A DNA stretch of 64,000 bases from Bagarius yarrelli (Eukaryota; Chordata; Actinopteri; Siluriformes; Sisoridae). Each line of letters begins with the position of its first letter. Positions within the stretch are counted from its first letter, which is position 1. Positions 48,900 to 61,900 of the stretch are shown piece by piece. The notes under the pieces were generated by a model. It had not been told where the DNA came from and did no database searches. It saw only the letters and a program-made list of their open reading frames with translations. The stretch covers positions 996,001-1,060,000 of the forward strand of contig VCAZ01000046.1 of the NCBI GenBank assembly GCA_005784505.1, read 5' to 3'. A program made the position numbers and the translations under genes.

Positions 48900-50560
48900 A
48901 TTTAGACACAATTGCTTAATTTACGCTTATATATTTTATGTTATGTTATCTATTATGTTGTTATATAAACATTTCATTACTTTCCTATATCGGTAAGTTT
49001 TACAATTATGTTGTACATAATTAAACTAAGCTAATAACAGAAAGAATTGATTGAGATGAGATGATTGTACCAGACTGATGAAGATTTAAGTACATTCAAA
49101 ATTCAATATTTATTCCCAAAACGCGTTAAAGTTTAAAGATGTAAACTAGGGGTCTCGTAATAATTTTATTTAGGTGAACACGGGTAGAACTGATGAGAGG
49201 TTTACCAGTTATAACATTTTATACAATTTATCCACTTTCACAATGGTTTTAAACCCTTAATTGGACCTGCACTTTCTGCGCCTCATCCACTGTGCATTTT
49301 GTTCTAGAGCGAGAGAAAACCTCAGATCTTCTGTCATTTTAAGGTTTTCTTTAATCTATCATAAACCTACTGTAGGTCCCGTCTCTGTCTAGAATTATAA
49401 GGGTAGCTAGTCTACACCCAAAAGAATATACTTGCTAATATTTGCACTTCAACCAAAACTACCAACTGGTTTATTAGTGTTATGATGTATATGTCATAAC
49501 ACAACACAACGTCAGTGTCTGAGGAATTGTCTGAACAGTTTAGGATATAGTGCATTTTCTTACATTACATAACGTAAATCTGTAGCCTACTGTACACATA
49601 ATTATCTGTCATAATGTATAACTTCCGTAGGTCCGAGTCCGTAGGCTGTACTTTTAAAATAAACTAACATTTGGCTGAATTATAATTGGAATTTTAACTC
49701 TTTATGCGACCACACATGTAACCTGCTTTAACATGTGAAGGTTTGGGTCATGATGTGCCGTCCTGCATGACACACCCTGTTGCTTTAGAAAGCGCGAGAG
49801 AGATGCGGTGTCTCATTGCTTTACGCGTGATGCCAACTGGCGTTCAGTTTGCTCATGTGCACGGATGTCACAGCAGGGTCCAAAAACTAAAAAATATGAA
49901 CGTGTAGCTGTTATTGTATAAAATACAAAAACAGTTGAGGTATTTTGTTGTTTTAATGTTGAAAATTATTAAAGACTTCTACTCACCTGTCCCAATAAGA
50001 AAAGGACCATTTGGCATTTCTGACAGCACAGAAGTGCTGATAGTGATCAATGCCTGTAGGACAACATGTGTATATAATTGGGGGTCTACAACATGTCACG
50101 CTGTTGCACAGTAGGTGAAGTGTAATGCTAATAAGTCAGTGAATGTATTACATTCAGTCTTAGTCACACGGCATGGTAGGGAAGGGATAAAAGAAGATTG
50201 TAACTGTGGTAGGCTCTTTCCTTGCTCTCTTTTTCTTTGCTTGGGCGCTCTTCTTGAGGCTCTGCTTTTTCTCTGTCTTTTTACATACATGCTGGGTACA
50301 ATTAACTGTCTATGCTTTACCATCCTTTATCTACTTTGTAACAAATTTAAGTCTGATGATAACAAAATATTGTTATTAAACTGATTCAGTGTAGAATTCT
50401 GTGCTAACTCGTCTTGACTCAACATTTACATCATTCACATTGACGTGCTACTACTCAATAGCAATAGCCATAAAGGCACTCAATAGCAACGCTCTCCCTC
50501 ATATTTAGCTATTCTAACTGCGCTTATAAACACATATAAACACAGTGAATTTCTTTTCTT
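48900..50560. other. Non-coding, islr2 upstream flank
   Basis: AT-rich, with one GC-richer stretch at 49720-49880 ('agaaagcgcgagagagatgc', 'ttacgcgtgatgccaactgg') that could be regulatory. No exon recognised. Confidence 0.4.
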
Positions 50561-50562
50561 CA

Positions 50563-50705
50563 CATATCCCAGGAAGTTGGGGTCAAAGTCCAGGGTCAGC
50601 TCTGATATGGTGCCCCTGAATAAAAGAAGGTTCAGGGCCTTTCTCAAGGGCCCAACAGTGGAAGCTTAATGGGGCTTTAACCCTGAACCGCCAGTCAACA
50701 AGCCA
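50563..50705 (-). repeat. SINE-like repeat, reverse orientation
   Basis: 'cacatatcccaggaagttgg', 'cagctctgatatggtgcccc' and 'tctcaagggcccaacagtgg': same composite structure as 15374-15565. Confidence 0.6.
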
Positions 50706-51446
50706 TATTAAAATATATGTTGAAATATACTTTAGTGCACAATGGCTGTCTGTCCTTAAATCTAGCACCATTTCATTGTATCTGATTATCAGTAGAGCCT
50801 AAGCAGATACTGAGGAGACGCAAGCTATAACTGATTCGAGCCGTGTCATCCAATAAAGCCGTGACAAGGCAGTGAGAAAATGTTATTTGTAGCTTTTGCA
50901 CCCTCATACAAGTGATAAAAAAGATGGACAGATTGAACCACTATTAGAAGCCTAACTTGGTATGTTCATCTCAGATACCTCCACAACTTATAGCTTTAAT
51001 ACCAAACTCTTACATTGCACTCTAGCTTGTAAAATGTTGTACACAATAATACTGGCACTGTTATGAAATTAAAGTTTTTATTTGTTACAGAATTACAACT
51101 AACTAAACACCAAGTCTGGAGTTCAAACATGGGGTTTCTGGGGAAAATGTACTGTAAATGTATTTTACTGTTTCTAGGTACCTGTTTAAATGTAAGCAAA
51201 GATGTGGTTATTACCTGATGTGTACTATAGATCAGCAAAGAAAGAAACATATCACACTTTTTTTTCAAAATGAATACTTACCAAATAAATGACAGATTTT
51301 TATGTGCAGTACAGTTTTTAAGTGCAACACTGCGAGTTTACATCTCTGCAGAATAAATAAATGTTTAATGAAGCTTAATTAGCACGTGTATTCAGCCAAG
51401 GCACAAAAAAACAGAAATTTCATGGATTTTTAAAACAAAATGCAGG

Positions 51447-51633
51447 TTACATTTACAGCATTTGGCAGACGTCCTTATCCAGAGTGACTTACATTTATCT
51501 TATTTATACAACTAAGCAATTAGGGGTTAAGGGCCTTTCGCAGGGGCCCAACAGTGGTAGCTTGGTGAGGCTGGGAATCAAACACACAACTATTGGGTTG
51601 GTAGTCACCTTAACCATGAGCCACCACTTTTCA
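51447..51633 (-). repeat. tRNA-derived SINE, reverse orientation
   Basis: The reversed tail 'ggcagacgtccttatccaga' then 'gtgacttacatttatcttat' leads, followed by the body 'caggggcccaacagtggtag' and the head 'ccttaaccatgagccaccac'. It is one of the best preserved copies in the window. Confidence 0.8.
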
Positions 51634-51639
51634 CCCAAG

Positions 51640-53000
51640 TTTACTTTTTATGTAATTTCACACATTTCTGGTACATTTTGATGCTAGTGTGACGCAGTTG
51701 TTTTTCTTAAGAAAGTTAAGGAACAGACTTTCCTTTGTCTTTTCAAAAAAAAATTATTTTTGCTATAATGTATATGTTACAAATAGAGAGACGTATTTAT
51801 AAGGAGACATTTAAATGATGAACTCCTTTACAGACCGAATCTATTACTGTTGGTGGTTGCGGTAACGCTCATGTTCACTAAAATATTTAACTATATTAGG
51901 AAACAGTTTGTCCAGCAGAGGGCAGCATCGAGACAAGTTCCAGCAAAAAAATTGCACCAAATCACTTTACACACAACTGAAAAAATATGTTCTATTATAC
52001 AGTATAAAAGGACTGATAACGTGTCTGGCTACGTGTATGTACTGTAACATGCAACGTGTATAGGCCTTATAATTAAGATATTTATTCTAAACCTCGCAAA
52101 GCAATGGTTAAAATTGCGAGAACAAGTTAGTTAATCCAGGGCCACCAATGAAAAGAGCCTTGATTGGTGTGTTCCAAACCCAGCGTATGTAACTATACTG
52201 TGATATATCTCTCCTCCATATAAAATAACGAGACTTAATATTAGGCAGTACATTGTTGTGTTTAAAATAAATGATGAGGTCAATGTAAATCACCTTTGAA
52301 CAGACATCTCATGCCAATGCCAAAAATTAATTTTTTTACTCCAGCAAAACATTATTCTGTGTGTGTTTAATCCGACCTATTGTTTTTTTTACATCACTTT
52401 AAATTCATCAGTTTTCATTCTGAATAAGACAGAAAGAAGCGCCCTTATTCCGCGCGAATCTATGCTATTTTGAGCCCTTAACTGGCCAGGATTCACCACA
52501 TACAAGTCTGTGCTTTGAACTGCTTTTCTACTGCAGCTTTGAAAATATTTTAAAAAATAACGTTAAAATAATCTAAGATTAATTTTAAAACAAACAAAAA
52601 GAAAAATAGAATAAAAAAATATAGAATTAGCTACATGAGATAATATTAATATTAACAAAAAAAAATATAGAAAATAATGATTAATCCTAGAATAATGAAC
52701 ATAGTACGATGTTAATAAATGATGAATATCTTCTTTGTCTTATTGTAATATTTTGGTGGTTTATTTTGGCCTTTATATGGATGTGTATGTTGGAGGAAAC
52801 ATGTAGACTGGTAAGGAGTTTCACTACCAATTAATTACAATGGTTTTTTGATCCGACTTGTAAAAATGTGCTGTATCGAATTGCTTTCAGAGAAATCTAG
52901 CATAGTCATTGTTCAGAGTGTCTTAAATTAATCTTTAGTACAAGAGCACAGTAAAAAGCTGTGTCTTGTAACCTCTGCAATAAACCTATCTGTGCTTCTA
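51640..53000. other. Non-coding, no gene recognised
   Basis: AT-rich. Nothing supported. Confidence 0.45.
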
Positions 53001-53006
53001 TTTCAG

Positions 53007-53094
53007 ACCATGGATTACCAGATCTTAAGGATCCTGCATGCCGTAATCCGTTTTTTACAGTCTCACACTAAAATTCGCGGTGGTAAACATCCAG
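53007..53094 (+). CDS. Candidate exon, unidentified plus-strand gene
   Basis: A strong acceptor (ttctatttcag) and a GTAAAC donor enclose 88 bases. Only one frame is open across the whole segment; it includes an internal Met (MDYQILRILHAVIRF) and ends KIRGGKHP. A second frame is open until 'cactaa' just before the end. I do not recognise the peptide. In human, genes such as CCDC33 and CYP11A1 lie between STRA6/ISLR2 and SEMA7A, but nothing here identifies either. A non-coding RNA exon is equally possible. Confidence 0.3.
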
Positions 53095-53099
53095 GTAAA

Positions 53100-54395
53100 C
53101 ACCATTCACATTAGCCAGATACCCTGCTTCTGTTTTATATTGTGATCCTTATAAATGCACTATGGTGTTTCCGTATTAATCCTGTGTGACTGTAATAAAG
53201 CCGTAGGCCATTATCGTAGTTTCTGCTTTCATTTCAGTGACATATTTGCCCATTTATTACAACTGATTGCAGCATTGATTAGTCTATAGATGCAATATTA
53301 CTGGAACCATAAGCTCATGTCTGAATCCCTGCATAAAATATTATACTGCTTAGAGTAGCATCGTTTTAAAGCCCTTTCGTTGCAAACTGTTTTAACAGGA
53401 AGAGATTCTGGTAATTATATGCACAAGAATAGTAGTCAGAAGGACACATCAATAAGGCTAGAATAATAGTACTCTGGAAGCAAAAGAAAGGCTGGGTTGT
53501 TTGCTCATCCTGTATAAACACATGCTGTCGCAATCATTCATCAATAAATAATAATAGCTTACGCATTGAGCTGTTTCCATGATGTTACTGTATAGGAGAT
53601 GTTTTAAATTAAAACATGGTCACTTGATCTAAAACAAATACCCATTTATCACTAGTGATCAGGACACGTTTAGACATATATAAAAGTCTTGTAAAAAATA
53701 GTAAATTTGCATGTTATAAATATCAAACATTTAAATATCTTTAAAAAAATGCTTTAGGAAAACAAATAAATAAATATTTACTTTTGTGAACGTGCACCAC
53801 CAGGGGACATTTTTTTTCTATAGCCGCCACTTCAAATCTTTCAACCTTCATAACAATTCTGGTCTGTCAACAGCCTATGAGTTTCTATGCAGGAGGGAGA
53901 CACTATTTCCTGTCTGGCCAAAGAAAAATCCTGCCAGCGTCTGTTAATTAACTCATATTAAGATTATCAATTTGATCAGATCTGCCAAATACGTATGCTT
54001 ACTTACTGTATAATATACTTCAGTGTTTACTTAGTATATATGTATATAAATAAATGTATCTGTTACAGCCCAGTAAAACACTTTCTTTTCACATTCTTTG
54101 CACATTCTTATCAGCAGAAGCAGGAAGCACTGAACACTGTATTGTTTAAAAGCCACCCCAAAATATAAAAACAGGAGGTTTTTATGCTCGTTTCATGTCA
54201 TAAAGGAAATTCAAAAAGAGTTGCACATGCATTAGGCTACTTTGGTCCTTCAAGTGTCCTTAATAAACACAGGGCCGAAAGAGGAATCAGGAAATGAAAA
54301 CAGGACTAAATAAATGTGCATGCCAGTGTTAAGGACCTAAACTTCTTCTGCATGTCATCTTTCTGTTTAGTGCAAAACTAAGAGTTACCTTCTAT
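53100..54395. other. Non-coding, no gene recognised
   Basis: AT-rich. No supported exon or repeat. Confidence 0.45.
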
Positions 54396-55140
54396 CGCTA
54401 CTCGAGTTGTGTCGAGTGATGACACTAGGGGTCACGTTTTGGGAGCCCGAATACCTTTGATCTAATTTGAAAAGGCCAATGAAATTGGACGAGCAGAATT
54501 TGCATAGCCGGTAATTGTGCCGGATTGCGCCACTTGGGTCCTGTAGGGTTGTTCCTGACGCAGGACCGCCTCTTATCCTTCCATCAAGCTGCCCCTAGCC
54601 AGTCCAGCGGAGGGAATAGAGGGGAGACCAGAGGTAGGTGGTTCTTCTGGAACCCAGATAGGTTAGTCACATGTAGGGCTCCTCTGTCGCCCTATGGTGT
54701 TTTCCACTACGGTGAGTGTTCCCGGCACAGTTTACACTCTCCCTGGAAGTCTCAGGTCTTGAGTCCCCAGGTCTGGTGTCCCCCTGGTGCGGAGCCCACC
54801 CGGGGCCTTTCCTAAGTCGTACGCCTTGGGCAGTCCTTGGGTGACTCTTCACATATTAACACCAGATGGCGGGATGTGATCTCAGGAGGGCCACTGCCCA
54901 TTGTGGGGGGGTAGGCTCCCAGGCGGATGGTAGGTCATGAGGTTGCACAAGGCTGCGCTTCGACACGCTGTTATGTAGACTTACCTGCTCGTCCAATTTC
55001 ATTGGCCTTTTTAAATTCGATCAGAGGTATTCGGGCTCCCAAAACGTGACCAGTAGTGTCTTCACTCGACACAACGTCTCCCAAAACGGTTCCCTCCATC
55101 AGGGAACGAGGGTTACAGACGTAACCGAGACGTTCAATAA
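54396..55140. mobile_element. Foldback / MITE-like DNA element with long inverted arms
   Basis: The left arm (about 54401-54495) and right arm (about 54985-55077) are inverted complements. For example, 'gtcacgttttgggagcccga' at left corresponds to 'tcgggctcccaaaacgtgac' at right, and 'ggccaatgaaattggacgag' to 'ctcgtccaatttcattggcc'. The right side continues to about 55135 with 'gggaacgagggttacagacg', a terminal motif frequent in fish DNA elements. The left end has lost most of this. The 490-base GC-rich centre encodes nothing recognisable, so the element is non-autonomous. Confidence 0.7.
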
Positions 55141-55940
55141 ATTCAGTAAACAACTCAAGACCACCACACCCTGTGTGAGGAAGAATAAAATGCAGAGCAT
55201 TATTGTGAGGTTTCGTATATGCTTATTTAAAGATGGATGTTTAGATTGAACAACTTTATGTTTTAACACAAGAGATTAAAAGCCATGATTATTATCATCT
55301 TATCACATACTGTCTTTAATATGTGTTGATGAATATATGCCAATGATGTCAACGAATTGAACAAAGCTCTACTTGGGCTTGTACCTAGGTCTTTCTCTTT
55401 GCACAAATACCCACAGACTATACAGCGCACATCCGCACCAAACCAAATGTTAGTAACAATGACATTGTTGTAATAAACGCCAACCTTTCTGCACACAACA
55501 CTATAAATACTTGCTAAACTTGCTATAGATTCAGTTGTGCTGGTGTTTTAAGTTTCTTGTAAGTGTATAATTCAAAATAATTTGAAATGTTAAAGTTAGT
55601 CAGGCATGGGATGTCTTAAGCCTGTTTTTCTTATTGAAACTAATGTGAAGATGGACTTACTATTAATGGGTAGTACTGAAAAATGAGCCTCAACGTACAA
55701 ATTTTTTTAGAATATTAGAAACACCTCGTCATAGCCTGATCGGGAGTCTTATATAATACTGGATGCAGCACCAGATCACACAGAAGGAACCATGTGACTG
55801 TCTTACCCTGACCTATTACAACTACTGATGTTCCATCCTTTTAAATGATTTAAGCCCCCCTGCTTTCATAGGTACCCGCTGCATAAGCATTGCTAATAGC
55901 GGGAAAGAAGCATAAGTCAGAAGCAACAGCACTGCTTAGT
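55141..55940. other. Non-coding, downstream of sema7a
   Basis: No supported feature. Contains the presumed sema7a 3' UTR or intergenic sequence. Confidence 0.4.
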
Positions 55941-55947
55941 AGCAAGG

Positions 55948-58900
55948 TTAGTGTATGCTAAAAAGAAGTGCAGTAAATACAGCAGCCATCAGAATGCTTT
56001 CTGAGTGTGAGTATGAAGGCTTTGTTTATGGTCCTCGACTGAGTGGGACCATGCAAATGATATACTTTAACTATGTGTCAGAGTTAAGCTCCCTTGATTT
56101 ACAGTTGTACAGTCCATAGTCATGTGCCCCGACAGCTGGTATCAGGTACAGGCAGTCAGATTGAGTCTTCTGGCAAGATATGCTTTCACCTCTGGTTGCC
56201 AGCTGTAGTGGCATGGTGGGAGTCAATTGGGCAGGAAAGCTAGACAGGAACCCTGGGACAGTGTGCACTATTGGAAGGCTGGAAATGTAGATGGTACAGC
56301 CCGCTTTAACTTTTTGGAGCTGTTAGGAAAAGCGTTATTCAACTATTTTTGCATAAGTACTAATAAAACCACAGAGAAAAATAAAAAAATCAATAACTAA
56401 TAATGCAAAATCGTACCTGAATTTCTGGAACATATGTGCGGCTCACCAGTGGCAATATTTTGAATTCCCCCTCTGAAATTAATGAACAATACAATAACAG
56501 TTAGCTTTTAGGCTTTTAAATAATTGCTATAATTGTTGTAAACGAGATTTTAATTAACGAAATGTCAAACATGCAGATTTTATAAAAAATGTCTCAAAAC
56601 ATACTTAGTTGTGAAGTGCATCATTTCAGTCCAAGCACAATATGGGTCCCTGGCAAGAACACAGTTCACCGGATTATTATAGTCCTGGCACCTCTGTAGG
56701 TCTAACACAGACATCTGTCCAGGATATCCAACATACAACTTTCTCTGGAAAAGTTAGGTGTCACCAGTAGTAAATACATGAAGTGTATTATCTACAGACT
56801 ATAATCATAAATGCACAACTCCTTAAATATAATCTAAAATTAATAAATGCAAAAAATCTCTGTACCTTTTTAGGTGTAGTTTCATAGAGAGAAAGGAGCC
56901 GATCCACTGCAAGAAGTATCTCAGAAATGATTAAGGCTTTGAAATCATGCTCCAATATTTTGTGGATCTTTCCACTGTCTGTAGTTTACACAGCCACACA
57001 TTACAAAAGCAGTGAAGGGAAACAATCAGAGATCCACATAACCACCTACACATTTGGGGCATTTGATGTTCCTTTTTTCTTTTGTACTTAATGTCAGCTT
57101 AATATAAAGCGACTTCTTCATCCGTTATTGATAAAAAGCTCATAATAGTGTGCAGAATGTATTCAAAGCAACTTTAACAACCAGTCTCTTCGTCCGTGAT
57201 GACGGTGATAAAAATAGCATTTGTATAGTCTAGAGCTGTGTATAGTGCGAAACACAACCTGCCCTCTTGCATACAGAAATGAGAGCCAGATTATACTCGA
57301 AGAGTAAGTGGGGGCGTCGGTAGCTTGTGGAGAGCCTGAAATTAAACCAGAAAATGTTTTATTCATGTACATTAAATTCAGTATGTGACCCTCGCTGAAT
57401 TATGCATCATGGCACCTGAGTCAGATAGCAGCAGAATACAAAACAAAGAGGACTATCCAGTAAGCAAAGCAAATATAAACACAAATGATGTTTTTCCAGA
57501 CTTTGCAAAAGATAAACAAACATGCTAAAACCAAATCAGAAATAGAAAAACCTAGTTTTACCCAACTCTCATTTCTCCACTAATGTCCAGGTATGTACTA
57601 TAAAAGCACAAATCTAAACTGTATGGCCTGCTAATTGGACTTTTAATTGTGTATATTGGATGGTTATTTTCATTATTCAAATAATAAGTTTAATTATGTT
57701 ATTACGTCTAAGCCTAAGAATACAGACAAGGGCGATGGCTAAACAGAACAGCTGATACATACAGCACGCATAGCTGGAAACTTCAGGAAATTCAAGGTCA
57801 TGCTCTAGTCGAGGTATAGGATTTTTGAAGACGTTGTTTAAAGGCTAGAAACAACCAAAGCCTGTGTGAAGAGGTAAGTTGTTGGTTTACATGATAAACA
57901 GAACATTAATCAAGATCGAAGTAAATGCTGGCTTCTTGAAAGTTATTTTTAAATGTATTGGATGATTAAATGCAGTCATACGTCTTTTGGCTGGCCTTAG
58001 CCTTTCAAAGCATCAGGGTCTCAGGCTTCTGCAGTCAGTCTGAAGGTTGGCTATGCGAGACAGAGTTATATAGTTCTTGCCGTGCCTTTGCTTCAATGCT
58101 TTTCATTCCTAGAACTGTGACCTTGCCTTTTTCATGTTATGATTTTAACTGTGTCTTATAGACTTGTCTGACTTTTCAAGTATATCTGGTGTCGTCATTT
58201 AACGTTTTGACTCTTCTGTTATTATACTTCCTGAAAACAGACTCAGCCTTAACGAGCCCTTTGTTATGAGCTTATGTAGATCTAGGCCTACTGTGTAAGA
58301 ACCACACACTGTACACTCTTTCATCTGAAGCCTGCACACTGTCCACTGCGATTTGGTGTATGTAGTGCTGATGTAGAAAGGTGCATGTTTCTGTATGGGT
58401 TGGACACAATCAATCATTTCGGATGGTTTTTAACAGCAGTATAGTGGGTTTGGTAATAACCTGCTGTCCTCTACACACTATAAAATAAAAAAAGAGTCAG
58501 TATTAGTTATTAAATTCATTTAAAAAAAACCCTAAAAAAAACAGTTTACATTGATTGATTTTTTTGGACAAGCTAGAAAACTAAATATATAGACAGGTTT
58601 TTTGAAACATCTATGAAGAACAAAAATGTCGTAGATTATTGTATTAAACTATAAGTGATCTAGAATCTGTAGCAGCAACATGTGGGTTTTCACGATATAG
58701 TAGTACCTTGTAGGGTTCAGCTAGGCAAGTTCCAAAAGAAAAATCCAAAAGAGGTTGTCTGGGTGGGGGTCTGAAGAATTTGTCAGTACATCCTGACCAT
58801 TGTAAGTTAATATAATAGGCATTGTTGATATATTTAAATATATTTCCACTAGATTCCTCAAGGTCAAAGGATAAAGAGATTGAGGAAATTGTTGAAACAA

Positions 58901-61900
58901 AAATGATCAACCCTGGTGGAATGATTTATTTCCACCTAGATGAGTTGTAGAAGGATAATGATAACAACAGGCATCACTGCATAACTCACAGGGTTAACAT
59001 GGCAATGTAGCAAAGAAATAACACAACTGGACACCCTGGCTGTGACACAGTGTATTGTGTTTTTTGAATGAGATGATTAAACAAGCAAGTTCTTACAGTT
59101 CCTGGCCTTGGGTTGGGAACATCCTTATTGTATCCTTTGAAACTGGAATCCTCAAAAATGGCATCTAGCTCCTCCAAGGAGTATATGCAAACGGCTGTGG
59201 CATTCCTGTGCCATTTGTTAACAAACAGGCATATTAATAGAAACGCTCCATAAAAAAAGTAAATACACGTACAGCCATCTTATATTTTACACAAGAAAAA
59301 TCTTAGTATGTATTTACACTCTTTAGCTATAACATTAAAACCACTAACAGGGGAAGTGCATAACATTGAATAAAACTGCTGCAGCAGACCAGTCAGCATG
59401 CTCAGTAAGAAAAGCACTTGTAATGAGTCTTTGAGCATTAGAACTGGACAATAATCATATTTCAAGCCCATTCTTTTTGCATCATATTTGAGTAGTGACC
59501 AGATGGTGCATGCATGCAAAATAATGTTCAGAAATAGTGTAAGGAACATGAGTTTACATTGTGAATGGTTTGATTTACATTGGATATCAAGCAATCAAAC
59601 CACTTTTCAACCAAAGGATTTAAAGAATCAACTACTGAAAACATCTAATCACATCATTAGATACCACAGCACACCTTCAAAGGTTTGTAGAGTTGATGAC
59701 TTAATGAGTCACAGCTGTAACTGCAGCACTAAAGGCGACCGACTAAATAATATGCAGATGCTTTCAAAGTTATGGTTAGTGGGTGTGAATAAATTGTGGA
59801 ACTGCTGTCATGCTGGGCATGCAGACAATTTACCTACACTAAAAGAGCAGGATGTTTACTGACTAGACCGGGGATTGTCAACTTTTCAAAATCAAAGAGA
59901 CATCTGGGCAGTTTGCCACAAAAAATAAACTTGGGCTCACAAAGTTTTTTTGGCATCTAAAATGATCTTACCCTATCGTTTCTAATTTATGCTATGTATT
60001 AAAAACTATTTTGTGTTGCATTTATAAAATCCGAAGAAGTCCAACTCCTGGACTAGACTACACACAGATTCACCAGGATGTCTGCTAGCTAAGCTTTACA
60101 AACATAGGGAGGATGTTTACCAGCTGCTTGTGAAGAGAGCATAGACTTGAGATTTCTTCCAGTCAGCAGAGTATACCACGGAGATGTCTTGCAATCGATT
60201 AAAGTATAAAGACTCTCCAGGACTAGCACACACAAGGTGCCTTAGGAATGATGGCCAAATGTTTTGAAACATTCTTTTGGGTCCCCTTTGTCATTCTACA
60301 ATGAGATGCAGAAATAACATTTGCTTGATGCAGTGAAATAACAGTTACTTGTTATTATATGACAAACCAAGCTTAAGCTAAACACCCTAAAAGCACCATC
60401 TAACCGTGCTATTAAATAACATAGCCTTGGTATTCTTTCAGTATGGTTTACAGCATGGGTCGACCGATTATCATCCTGAGCACCCATTTTAGGTATTTTT
60501 ATGGTTGTCAGTATCTTTTTTAAAACAGACTTAAATAATTTAATTTCGAAAGTGCTATTTGGCTCCACCTGGCAGTTACTAGTCTATAGCAAAAGTGTTT
60601 TCAGTGATGTGTCTGCGATTTATGACAAGGTGCAATCTCACGGAGAACATGTCGAGCTACTGTTTCCTGCACCATAAATGGAGCTGCTGAATTGGGAGTA
60701 ATCATTGTAAAGCGTTTAATTAGCTTCAAAAATTCCGGGAGCTAATACATTTATTATCTATTATTTGTTTTGTTGCTTCTTGTTGTTTACTTCTTTAAAT
60801 TAAAAAACAATGTTTACAGAATGCTGCTAGGTACTCTCTGCACTATATTTATAGTATTATTATTATTATTTATATTTATTTAATATTATTAACAGTTCTC
60901 AGAATTGAAGATATTTTTTAAAAATTGAAAGTTTTGTCAGAGCTCTTGTATTCTATTTTGGACATTTTTACAACAGAAATGTATATCGGTCTCCATATCG
61001 GTTATCGGCCTACTGTTTGTATTGTTTATTTGCACTGTTTGCACCAGGTTGTACACATGCACTTTATGTAGCCCGGACAATTGATTCTCTAGTCATTAGC
61101 TCTGTGTTGTTCTTTTGTTAAGTAGCTCTTTGTTGTTTTGTGTGATTATGTGTTATTATATTCAGCCCTATGATCCTGGAGAAATATTTCATTTCACTGT
61201 GTAATGCATCGCTATATATGCAGAAATAACAATAAACCTTTTTGCTATTGATAGTAATAATCTACATATGCATGTCTCTGGAAAACACATATCGGTCGAC
61301 CCCTACAGTAGAAGCAGAACAGTGTAGAAGGTTAGTACACTGAAGAAATATTTAACTTTGCACTGAACCTTGCACACTCTGGCAACTCTAGAGATCCAGG
61401 GGTCAGCTTCAGGACTGCTGTCAGAGTTTTTCTCTCGAAAGAAAATATAGATTTTCTCATTCAATGGGTCCTCAGGTCTTCTGGCCACAAAAGCTGAGAT
61501 AAATGTTGGTTCTGGTAAAATATAAAACAAAGAGGAACAGCTAATCAGCGAACATTTAAGAAAATTGTGTCTGTTGTGATCAAAAAAAAATAGGATTTTA
61601 ATTCGGTAGAGCATTAATTAAAAAAAATCAATTAAGTTTGTATATTATCTTTATTTTCCAAGATTATGTGTGCAAGTTCTTTAATCTACCTGTAATCCAT
61701 GCATTGTACATCCATAATTTATTTTGAATGCCCATTTGCCTGCGGAACTGTAGTGACGTTCCATCAGAATAAAGTGGAGCTGCAGCATAAAGGTCTTCAT
61801 CTGGGAAGGGACATAAATAAGTAAATAAATGCATTAAAGATATATTTTTTTATGTGTCTTAGGTAACAAAAACTGTGTAAAACTACAAAAACTTATCAAA

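Noticed and set aside
54525..54852. Pro/Gly/Arg-rich ORFs on both strands
   Set aside because: They lie in the non-coding GC-rich centre of the foldback element.
59488..59862. 124-codon plus-strand ORF as a host gene
   Set aside because: The region matches parts of a Tc1-like transposon and sits antisense in a sema7a intron.
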